DNA of 64,000 nt. Origin: Elephas maximus indicus (taxonomy: Eukaryota; Chordata; Mammalia; Proboscidea; Elephantidae). Positions within the stretch are counted from its first letter, which is position 1, and each line of letters opens with the position of its first letter. Where the stretch lies: assembly GCF_024166365.1 (NCBI RefSeq), contig NC_064822.1, positions 104,466,823-104,530,822 of the forward strand, in the 5' to 3' direction. Both the position numbers and the translations under genes were made by a program. Shown in pieces: positions 46,625 through 58,600 of the stretch. The notes under the pieces are model-generated. The model saw only the letters and a list, made by a program, of their open reading frames with translations. It ran no database searches and had not been told where the DNA came from.

Positions 46625-49600
46625 TCACTGGTGCTGGGTCTTCCTAGATGCCCGGGGGAAACCAGAGACAGGCAGCGGCAGTCTGTCCAGCCCTGGAGAG
46701 GAGGGGAGCAAGTCAAAAGTAGGGCACAGGTGCTGTCCCTCAGGGATAAGACAACCAAGCCTCAAATGGGTGGATGAGATACATTACATGCCATTTTCCT
46801 TACTGGGATGATCTCCCCTGTTCCAGAAGCGCCCCACCTGACAAGCACCCCACAAGCCAGTACCCTTCACCCCCTTCTCACCAAAGGCCCGAATCAGCTC
46901 TGCCCGCACAGCTGCAGTGAAGGTCTTCACCAGACAGAGTGTGGTAAGGCCTGCGAAGGCCGCATTGTAGAGGAACACGATGTAGAAATTGCCCAGCCAA
47001 TTGAAGCGTCCAAAGTCACCCAGCAGATCAAAACGAGTGAGCCCTGAAGTACAAAGGCCAGGATGAGAAGTGGGCTCCCAGACATTCCCTGCTCAGAGCC
47101 CAGCTTTCTGCTGCCTCCTGGTGGCCATATCTCAACACTGCAATCGATAGGTCGGCCTCTCTTGGGCATCAATTATCCTACCTCCCAACCCCTGTCTCAA
47201 GGGCAGTTCAGGGCTGTTGCGGAAAGTGTCAGCAGCTAGGCTTGCTCGGACTTCCTTTCCAGAGTCTGGCTTCTTCTCTTCCAATAGGGACCCCTGTGGC
47301 TCCAGGTGTGCTGAGGAGCTCCCTGGGCCTGCTACTTGTTCCTGGGCCAGGAATCTATAAGCTTGTTACCAAGTTTTTTTTAGTAGACAGAGCAACCATT
47401 TGGTTAGCAGCTAAGCACCTAACCATTGGGCAACCAGGGCTCCTTGTGAGGCCCTTTTTGTTGTGTAGCTTTGAGTCGACTTCAACTCATAACAACCCTA
47501 TAGAACAGAGTAGAACTGCCCCATATGGTTTTCTGGGTTGTAAATCTCCACAGGAACAGGTCTTTACAGGAACCAGGTCTTTTTCCCATGGAGCTGCTGA
47601 TGGGTTTGAACCACTGATCTTTCGGTTAGCAGCCAAGTGCTTAACCCAAGTGCTTATCCATTATGCCACCTGGGCTCTTTCTGGGGCCCTCACTACCACT
47701 TAAAAATATTCCTACCTGCATCCAACCTAAAGGAACTAGCTGGTGGACCCATAAACACAAGCCTAGTTTCCTCCTAAAACCCCATGGCATAAACACAAAT
47801 GACATAGTGGAAAGAGTATAAGCTTAAGAACTAAAGAGAACTGGATTTGAATACTAAATCATTTACCATATATGGATGATGATTTGGTGGGGGGGGGGGG
47901 CTGTTACCTGTGCAACTCTCATACGACCTTGGGGTGAACTCGTTACACTTTTGAACTTCACCAGGTAATTCTAGATCACAGCTCTAAAGAAGGTGGGCGA
48001 AGGACCTAGTATATTATTTAATGCTCCAGACTGTGAGAAAAGCACTGGACTGGGGTTCAGGATATAAGGGCTCTAGCCTGACTTTGCTTTGCCTCAAATC
48101 AGCTGTGCATCTCTGGGTAAATCAATTAGCTTCTCTGTTTCTCATCTTCAAAATGATAAAGTTTTATTAGATGATCCACCCCAAAGGAAGATCTGAAAAA
48201 ATGTTGCTTCCTCACTGAAAAAACATGGAAGTAAATGGGGGATTGTAGCAAACAGAAAAAGTAGGAGGTTTGAATCAACACTACTATGAAGCTCAGCAAC
48301 AGGCACTTACAGAGCCTCAGTTCCTCCTGTCAGAATAATGGGGATAATATCTCCTCATAGGTTTGTTGTAGGAATAAAAGAGACAGCATGTATATAAAGT
48401 GCCTGCCCAGTAACAGCAGGCCCTCAGAAAAAACCAATTCTCTTACCTTCTTTCACTACTTACCCAGAGTTCGAGAGAAGACAGGAAGTGCTGAGCTTAG
48501 GACCAGGAGACAGACACAGTTCCCAATTATCTGGATGGGAGTAGGAAAAGGGGAAGGTGAGGACAGCAGAGCTGCCAGCACCTAGTACCCACCCATCCCC
48601 TCAGGGAGGGAGCTTCCCCCTATTCCCTCACAGCTACCTGTGTCATTGCTGTATCGTGCCATCTGGGCCGCAGACCCTGGAAGAGTGGAGAGCTGTAGAA
48701 GCCCACGACCGAAGACACCATCAGATAACTGCCATTGGGTTAGGGAAGAACTGGCCAGCTCCCAAGGATTAACACCTCAACTCAAAAGGAACAGACCCCA
48801 CTCCCTTAGCTCTCCTTTCAAAATCAATTCTTTTCCTTCTTTCCGAACCCAAGGTTGGTGAAGGCTTGCCCCCTTCCCCACCACTCCTACCTAGCACAGC
48901 TCTGCCCAGAGTTCCAAAGGAAACAGATTTGGAGAACAGAGGCAATGGTGGGTTTCCAGAAGGATACAAAATGAGTACAACCTGAATGACGGCACCAAAT
49001 GAGCCCAGTTTCGAGAAGGAGACCTGGCCCAGGGAGGCATCCTGAGGGATGAAACCATGTCACTGTGGAACGTTCACCACTATCAGTACCACCTAGTCTT
49101 TTCTCTAGCCTCAGCTTCTGTCCCTTGCCCCAGCCTTTCTTAAGCCCTTCTCCAAATATATATCCATAAATGCATTAACCCAAGCCCAGGAGAGATGTCG
49201 TGGTGGGAGGGCAGCTAGTACCTGCATGCCCCGGGGCATGGCGGTCTCATCGATGAGCAGCTCCAGGATGTGGATGGCCACAGTGAGCACAGACAGGCCC
49301 TGTGTGAGGCAAGGTCACTGACTACCAGCTCTGCCCCAGCACATAGCTGTACTGAGGCAAATGTTAAGAACAGGAACTCTGGTTTAATGTTTTCAGTTTC
49401 CAAGACCAGCTCTGCTTCCATTTAACCTCATGGTATCTCCTCAGTGTGGTTGCTAGCAACAGAGCAAAAGGTACCCCTCCATGAGAAAGGATTGCAGACA
49501 GTCCACGGGAACAATGAGAAAAAGGAACCACTTTTTTCAGAATAACAAGACCTATGTGGGAGTCTAGGACATGGAAAGAGGGGATGGGCTGGATTTTAAC

Positions 49601-52600
49601 CTCATTCTTACCTCGGGGCCAACCACTGTAACTACTCAGTGGTCCTATGTAACCCCAAGAAAGTTACTTTTCTGAGCCTCAGTTTTCTCATCTGCAAAAT
49701 GAGGACTGATATGCTCAGCACAGGGTAGGACACAAAGAAATACTCAGTGAATGGCAACTACTGTTATTGATGATAACCAGATTTCTGCATCTCCTCCTCC
49801 CCACGTAGGTCCAAAGCATTCAAAGGTCTATTGCCTACCCACACCAAGGCTGGTGCACCCACCGTCAGCACCAGCAAGCACAGCATGGCCAGGGGGTAGC
49901 CCAGGTTTCGCTGCCAGGCTGAAGCCTTCCGTCGCTTCTCTGTGCAAGAATGGGAGGCTGTTAGCAAGGGTAGCTGGAACAAGGGGCTACCCTCCTTGTT
50001 CCAGATATCCCAATCCCTACCAACCCACATACCCAGCAGGACCCTCTGTGTCTGCAGAGCCAGAACCTGTCTGTGTAGCAGCTCCATGTCCAAAGGCAGC
50101 CAGCAGGAGGTGGGGTCTGGGGAAAGGGAACATGGCGTTGGCCCCGAGTCATACAGCCCGTGCCCAGGCCAGACCCTCAACCCCAGCTGGGGAGAACTAC
50201 GACTCACTGCAGATCCTGCGGGTCAAAGCTGCCTCTTCAAAGGCTGAGCAGTATAGCTGCTCCTCTAGGTCTTCCAAAAGCTGGGGACAGGGGCAAGGGT
50301 GGGACTAACTGTCAGAGGCTCCCTGATCCTAAGAGCCCCAGGAGAACCCTGCTCAACCCAGGGCTCCATAGTCCTAGTCCTTCCTCTAACCCTTACCCAC
50401 CACCCTGTGGCCAGCTCTTTATCCAACTCTTCCCAATTGCCTTGTATCTGGTGACCAGCTTCAGATGACGGGGGTAAAGGATACAAGAGCCAACAAAGGC
50501 TGTGGCCCTTTGCAACCTGCGTACTACACAACCCTAGGAGGTAGAGTTCACATAATAGGCATCATAGATTTGCATGTTTATTATTCCAATTTTCCAACCA
50601 ATGGAAATAAAGTATCTTAAGGAAAGAGTGCCCCTTTCTAACTCACACAAAGGTGCAAGATGGTTAAGCAGTGGCTCTGTTCTGGATCCCCCAGAATACC
50701 TTCTTGATTGTCACGCTTGGAATTGCTTTAATGGTTTTTCTGTCTAAAGTTTAAAAAGTAACTGTCCCAGGAGAGGCCACACATGGGCTGATATCTGCAG
50801 TAGGTTTTTTGCAGGAAGTTTTTAAGGGAACACATGGTTGGCCCCAGTGCCTAGTGGGGTCTGAAAGGAAGACCCAGCTCCCAAGGCACAAAACACCACC
50901 TGCTTCATTGTTTGACTTCAGCTTTGCAGGAAGCTCACCCTGCAGGATCAACAGGCGAGCAATACTACATACCCGGGGCTTGACCAGCAGCTTCCCAGTG
51001 ACTGAGAACATGCGAGCAAGACCTAGTGGAGTACACACTGTGGAGACAGGAGCCAGTCACCCACTAGACCCTTCTCTCCACCACTTTCCTTACCCACCCC
51101 TCTGTTCCCTTGCCTTCCACCCTGGTTGGTCTTGCCGAGGACCCTACCCATTGTCCCAGCCCCTGCACACTCACCCAGGAGCAGCAGAACTCCAAGGAAG
51201 GAGATGCAGGAGTAGAGGTAGGGGAGGTAGTACTCCCAGAAGTCTGCGGTTGAAGGAAGAAGAGGCAAGTCAGCTTGTCTCTCTCCTCCATTTAATGGGG
51301 GCTGATAGGCCTCAGAGTGGAGGCAAAGACAACTCAAAACCTACAGGGATTGGCAAGTATTGCCAATTAGGAAAGATGGCCCAGTGTCAACAAAAAAGGG
51401 AATGGTGCGGACTGTAGCAAAGTGGAGATCCTAAGCCCTATCTAAGGGGACAACTGCTATTTAGTTCCAGTCACCAGAGACTTGTGTGGCCAAATCTTCT
51501 CCCTTGTCAAGCAAAACCAGAAATCTTACTATTAATGTGAAACTTCCCAATTTAAAAATGATAGCAACTGATTCATATACATTTTTTAATCATTGTATAA
51601 GCCCAATGGGACATTTCTGCAGGATGGGTTTGGCCCAAAGTCCATTAGCTTAAAACTTCAGTCTAAGGGAGAGGTTCTCAACCTTCTCCACCTTAGAGGA
51701 ATACAATCATTCCAGGCAGGAGAAGAGCCACTCATCCTGGAGGGTGGGGAGGAAGCCAGGCCTCTCACCATAGAGTGACTCCTTGCTGGCCTTGTTGTTG
51801 TCCACAATGGCTGATGCCACCCACACCATGCCCAGCACCAGCAGGGTGAGGAGCACCAACATCACCACCGTCTCATATACCCGGCCCAGGACACCCTACA
51901 GGAGGAGACAATACATGAGAAAGAAAGAAGGGCTGGTCAACCCCTCTGTCCTCCCATCCCCAACTCCAAGTGTTCTTCGTTTGCAATCCCCTTCCCCAGA
52001 TCCATTATCTTGTCTTCCTTGGGAGGCTGACCCCTGAGGTCTGCATCACTCAAGTTTTTTTTTTTTTTATTGTGCTTTAAGTAAAAGTTTACAAAACAAG
52101 TCGGACTCTCATACAAAAACTTGTAAACACCTTGGTATATATTTCTAATTGCTCTCCCCCTAATGTGACAGCACACTCCTTTCCACTCTCTCCTTTCATG
52201 TCCATTCGGCCAGCTTCTGACCCCATTTACCCTCTCATATCCCCTTCAGACAAGAGATGCCCACATAGTCTCATGTATCTACTTGATCCAAGAAGCTCAT
52301 TCTTCCCCAGTATCATTTTCTATCCCATAGTCCAGTCCAATCCCTGTCTGAAGAGTTGGCTTTGGGAATGGTTCCTGTCTTGGGTTAACAGAAGGTCCAG
52401 GAATCATGACCTCCGGGGTCCTTCTAGTCTCAGTCAAACCATTAAGTCTGGTCTTTTTATGAGAATTTGGGGTCTGCATCCCACTGCTCTCCTGCTCCCT
52501 TGGGGGTTCTCTGTTGTGTTCCCTGTCAGGGCAGTCATCTGTTGTAGCTGGGCATCAAGTTTTTTTTTAAATGTTTTTATTGTGCTTTAAGTGAAAGTTT

Positions 52601-55600
52601 ACAAATCAAGTCAGTCTCTCACACGAAACCTTATATATACCTTGCTATATACTCCTGGTTGCTCTTCCCTTAATGAAACAGCACACTCTTTCTCTCCACC
52701 CTGTATTTCCATGTCCATTCAGCCAGCTTCTGTCCCCCTCCGCCTTCACATCTCCCCTCCAGACAGGAGCTGCCCACATAGTCTCCTGTATCTACTTGAT
52801 CCAAGAAGCTCACTCCTCACCAGTATCATTTTCTGTCTTAGAGTCCAGTCCAATCCCTGTCTGAAGAGTTGGCTTTGGGAACAGTTCCTGTTTTGGGCTA
52901 ACAGAAGGTCTGGGGACCATGACCTCTGGGGTCCTTCTAGTCTCAGTCAGACCATTAACTCTGGTCTTTTTACAAGAACTTGAGGTCTGCATCCCACTGC
53001 TCTCCTACTGCTTCAGGGATTCTCTGTTGTGTTCCCTGTCAAGGCAGTCATCGGTTATAGCGGGGCACCATCTAGTTCTTCTGGTCTCAAGCTGATGTAG
53101 TCTTTCTGATTTACGTGGCCCATTCTGACTCTTGGGCTCATGCTTAGCTTGTGTCTTTGGTGTTCTTCATTCTCCTTTGCTCCACGTGAGTTGAGACCAA
53201 TTGTTGCATGTTAAATGGCTGCTTGCTAGTGTTTAAGACCCCAGACGCCACTCTCCAAAACAGGTGCATCACTCAAGTTTTTTGCCCTCAAGTTCAGTTT
53301 GGCCAAGGGAAGCCCTAGCAGGAGTGGAAGGTAGGAACAGAGAGAAGCAAGGGTATTTTTCCTGTATTTCCTCACCCTTTGACAGCATGGTTTTGGTGGT
53401 GGTTGCATCCCTTTGAGACCACAGCTCCTCTGCTGGGTGGCCCTGCTTCCCCCGCTTCAACTATCAGTGGGTTCCAGAAACTATTTGCCCCGCTCAGGCC
53501 TAGTGGCAGTAATGACTTCCTGCTGTCATTACTGCCTCAAACCCCTTGTTCCCTTAACTCTTGACTAAACCTCAACAAATAGTCTCTTCATTAAAAATCT
53601 CCTCAGTTAATCTGCAGACAGGGATTGTACTGGAATATGGGATGGAAAATGTTACTGGTGAAGAATGGGCTTCTTGGATCAAGTAGACACATGAGACTGT
53701 GTTGCCATCTCCTGTCTGGAGGGGAGATAAGAGTGCAGAAAGGGTCAGAAGCTGCCCAAATGGACATGAGGAGAGAGAGTGGAGGGAAGGAGTGTGCAGT
53801 CTCATTATGGGGAGAACAATTAGGAGTGTACAGCAAGGTGTGTATAAATTTTTGTATGAGAGACTGACTTATTTGTAAACTTTCGCTTAATGCACAATAA
53901 AAATTAATTAAAAAAAATCTCTTCAGTAAAAGAAAAATCTCTTCAGTTGAACCATCTGAGTGGAATTTTGTTTCCTGCCTGAACTACATTTCCCCTACTC
54001 ACCTTTCTGGAGCCAGCAAAGCCCTCAGACTCTGTGAAGAAATATGCGAAGGGCATGAGGAAGATGAGGGACAGGTTGGAGAAGAGAAAAACAAGGTTCC
54101 AGAGGCCTAGAGCATAAAAAGTAAGTCCAGGTGGTTAGTAAGCAGGGATAGGTAGGGTCTAACCCTCTGGGGACTAGGTGGTAGGGGAGAAGATGGGGGT
54201 CAGAGTAATATATGACTGATTAGGCCAAGGCTGCCTGCGTCTTCCTGACCCTATCTCCTCTCTATCCCTACCCCAAGCTGCTACCAGGAGCCACGCACCA
54301 TGGATGAGGGAGCCGTTGAGCCACTGGATATAGTAGTTCCGAGGCAGTGAGAGTAGTACCTCATTGCTGAGGATGGAGAAAGGCAGGAGCAGGACAGCAC
54401 CCAGGGCAACTGCCAGGGTAAAGGTGCACAGTTCAAGCCTGGGCAGAGAAGGGAATAGTGAGTGCCCTTGCTTAGTTCGGACACTCAGTACCCTGTGCCC
54501 AAGCAATGCAAGTCATCCCCAAGGGCACCTGTGTCCTGTAGCAGTGACAGACCTAGGAACAAGCCTAGGGAAGGAGCCATCTGGTTGGTGGCTCTACCCA
54601 CTGCCCCTCCCCACACTTTACCTCCAGTGAAGCCTTGGCACATGGGATGGGTAAAAACCTCTGGCATTCATGGGAACCTGGGCACCTGCCATGTCACTTG
54701 CCCAGGTTGTCCCCAGGAATGTGGTCTTCCCACACATGTCTGTAGGGTGTGCCAGGCATGCTGCCAAAGTTGAGGGGCCTGGCTTATCTTCCCTGCTTAA
54801 GGATATGGATTTCTGAGCTTGCCTACTGCAGCTGGATAAGTCCAGGGCCACCCCATGTGGCTATGCCTACACGAAGGTACTAAGGCAAGGGATAAGAGGG
54901 AGCTGAAACCTAGTTTCTTGGTCAAGGTTTGTGTTCTGGGCTGCATCAGCTGAAAAGAAGGGATACCTTTATCTAGTTGGTCCATGGAGGGAAAAGGAAA
55001 GGGTGTTTTGTAACCTGTATGAGCTTCTAACCTCTGCATGTACCAGTCAATAGCAGCCCAGGGTTAAGGGCCTTTCTCTCAGAACCAAGCATGTTCCATC
55101 CTTGGGGGTTTCCATCTTCTCCATTCCCTGCTCTGTGTTCTTCAGTCTGCACCCCAACTCCACTCCCTCCCCACTGGCCGCTGAGAGGTAAAGCCAAGCT
55201 GGAGCCATTTTCGGTGACTCAGGCCCCAGCTGATGGTTCCTGCCTATGAGGCTCCCAGAAGCTCCTGGCCTAACCAGGGAGACAGGAACAGCAGCTTTTC
55301 TGAATGTTCCCAGGGTGGGGTAAAGCTGGAAGAAGAAATGGGGTGGACACAGAAGCTCACTCTTCACTGTGATACCCTTTCTCTCCCCTCCCCTCCAGCT
55401 CTAGGGGCCTCCTGAAGGCCAGTGCTCCCCAGATGTTTAGGCTGCAACACTTACGCAATCTTGTTGACTGTAGCATCTTCATCATCCACTACACAAGGGA
55501 CAGAGGCATAGGGAAGAAGAGACATCAGTGGGCACCTCTGGGAGTCATGCGTGTTGCTGTGTGTACCCCTGCCACCTCCCCGCCCCTGAAAGAAGGGCCT

Positions 55601-58600
55601 GGGCCCACAGAGGCAGGGCTGGACAGGGGGCTCTGGGGGAGCTTACACTGTAGGTCCCACAACCTATTCTCTGGCCAAGGTAGCAGATTAAAGATCAGTG
55701 GTCCCAGCTGGAGAGAGCATGGGCCCAGAAATTTCCCCTTCCCCTTAATCTCTCCCACTGAAGGTTTCTCTTTGGTCTCTGAGGTTGGTTACATCATTGG
55801 GGCAGGGAGGAGAAATAAAGGGGGTTGGGAAGAGGGAGGGGAAATTCACAGAGAAAGTCCCCAGGGATGTTACACTGAGGGGTAGCTGCCTTCCTGGGTG
55901 GAGGTTCATGAAGCCATCCTAAGGCGAGGAAAGGCTAGACCCAGGACAGGACATCTGGTACTGGGGCCAGGATAGGATGATCTGGACAGGCTTGAGCTAG
56001 GACCTGGGGCAGGGCCCCCATCTACACAACGCTGACAAGAAGGAACACTCCAATATGAGCACACTTAGGCTCTCTGTAAAGAGAAATGCCACCATCACTA
56101 GGGCCTGGGACCCCAGTGGTCAGGGAGGTCTCTGGTCCTGTGAGCACTAGGAGAAGAGATGACATAGAGCCTGCACCCATGATAGCATTCACCCTGCAGT
56201 TGCCTACTTCAAGTTCATAAGGGGTTTCATATTAACCATTTCCTTTGGTCCACATAGGAAACCCTGGTGGCGTAGTGGTTAAGTGCTACAGCTGCTAACC
56301 AAAGGGTCGGCAGTTCGAATTCATCATGGGGTCCTTGGGAACTCTAGGGGGCAGTTCTGCTCTGTCCTATAGGGTCGCTATGAGTCAGAATCAACTCGAC
56401 GGCACTGGGTTTGGTTTTTTTGGGTGGTCCACACAATGACAAGGGGCAGGGTAGACTATGTTATACTCATTTTGTAGAGGATGAAGCTGAGGGTCAGAAG
56501 AGTTACCTAACTTGCCCAGTGACTTAATTAGTGACAAACCAACACTTCCACCTAGACTTTCCACTTCATCTTGTCCCTGACTGTGGAAAAACAGGAGGCT
56601 GAAGAGGCAAAGGCTCCAGCACAGCCCAGCATAGTCATCTATCCTTTCCCATAGGCCCATTCCCCTGAGGCTGGCCACATGGCAACCAGAATGCTGGCAG
56701 AAGGCAGGCAGAAGAGAGGGAGGTCACAAGTACCTGTTGTAAACTCAGCAGGCTTCTTGAAGCGGGTCAGGGCGATGTGGCAGAGGATGTAGAGAGTTGC
56801 AAACAGAAGCGCTGAGATCTGTGGCAGAGTGTGAGCTGGGATGAGAAGCACTAATCCCCAGGACAATCCATGGTCCCAAGGGCTTCACTGCTAATTCCAT
56901 GGGTTCATTTCCACCATGCTTCCAGGGGTTCCATCTTTTTCCCCGGTACTTCTAGTTAGGGCCTCCACAGCCTCCAGAAGGACCACACAAGGGCTGTCCA
57001 CGCACCTGGGTAAATGGCCTCATGCCCAGCCCTACAAGGGTTTTCCTGGGAGAAAATAGCTTCACCCAGAGTAAAAACCTACAATGATGCACATGCACGC
57101 ATTCTTGAAACAGGTCATAGAACTAGAGGAAACTTAGTCTGAGCACATTATTGGAAAGAGAAGCAGATTTGAGGGGAGAAAGGAAATGTCTACATTGTCC
57201 CGGCTCTCCTCCTTCCTCCCCTGCTGCCACCTTGACCCACGCTGCAGAAAAGGATAAGCAGGAATCCAATCATCATGTCCCTAGACCAAGTCAGAATTTC
57301 TACTGTGTGCTTATTCAGTGACCCTGAAAGATCAGATCTCCTTTGGCCCAAACCAGAGGGCTCATTTAATCCTCTGCCCCTAGAGTAGGCTTTAATTGGG
57401 ACCCAACACCTACAAAGTTTCTAGAGTTGGCATCAGCCCCTTTAAAGGCAGCCAAACACAGGCTCTACCTCATGTGGCTCCCACCTCCAGGGCCCAGCTT
57501 CTCAGGGCCTGTCCCATGGCCCAGTGACTGGACCTCCAATAGACAGTAATGGCAGAACTTGTCCAGGTTAATCTGCACATGCATGCATTCCAACCCTACC
57601 CCAAGTAAGCTGCTATTGCCCACTGGTCAGCTTGGTGCCACAGTCCGAGCCAGAGTCCCAAGAAGAGATGCTATTGTGTTTGAGGTAAGCCAAGAAGGCA
57701 GAATTAGCCTCATGGATTCTCCCAGCACCAGAGGTAATCTAACTGCAGTTGTCTATACAAGTAGGGAATAAGTCAGGAGAGCCGTGGGTCTGGGACAAAA
57801 TTGTAACTTTTGACAACAGGGAAACAGAGTAGGAAGAAGCCACTTAGACTGTAGCTACGAGATTTTTACAGCCCAGTGCTTTGCCCTGAGCTTGCGTATT
57901 AGCCAGGTAGGTGGGAGGGCTCAAAAGGTCAGGGTGGAGTTCAACGTGGTTCCAGCATTTCCAGAGGAGGCAAGGCTGTTCTCTAGAGCAAGAGATGGGA
58001 GACAGATGGGGGAGGCAGCAGAGGCCTTCAGGTTGCCCTTGGCCAGCAATGATGTCTTCAGCTAACAGGACTAAAGGACGAGGGAGATACCCAGAAGGCT
58101 GCTTCTCTGTCCAAGGTCTCATTCCCCCCTGTTCTCCAGGAATGTGGGCCTCTGGCCCTGTATGTCTCAAAGCCTAGGCATGCTTCCCCAGTACTGCCCA
58201 ACCACATCACATGGGACTATCTACCAAGGAACACAGAAGGAAGGCTTCCTGAAAACAGGCCTCGACTGGAGAACCACACATGGCCGGACATATTCCCTAC
58301 TTTCCAGGCCTCACGAACAAGGGCAGATCTAATGTACTGGCTCACCTTTTCCCTCCTCTAATCTGAGGCTGCCCAGGGCAGACTAGGGCCCAGTCTGAGA
58401 AAAATGATGACTCCATCAGTGGGTCACCCCACTCACTAACACTTCTATTTTTCCAATCATTTCTCTTTTTCTATTTGGTTTTCTTTTGGGGGGGGCGGGG
58501 GGGGACATTACCCTGGCTGGAAACCCTGGTGGTGTAGTGGTTAAGTGCTATGGCTGCTAACCAAAGGGTCGGCAGTTCGAATCCACCAGGTGCTCCTTGG

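Larger units (their letters stand above)
47044..48463. other. LMBR1L intron 15 with two minus-strand SINE pieces
   Basis: 1.4-kb intron between exons 15 and 16. It has SINE sequence at 47,390-47,678, a G-run at about 47,888, and an old MIR-like part near 48,070-48,180 (CTCTGGGTAAATCAATTAGC). Confidence 0.65.
51896..54002. other. LMBR1L intron 5, three L1 3' ends
   Basis: 2.1-kb intron, more than half of it L1. Two antisense 3' ends lie at 52,061-53,264 and one sense 3' end at 53,605-53,918. About 340 bp of other sequence (53,284-53,604) lies between. Confidence 0.82.
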
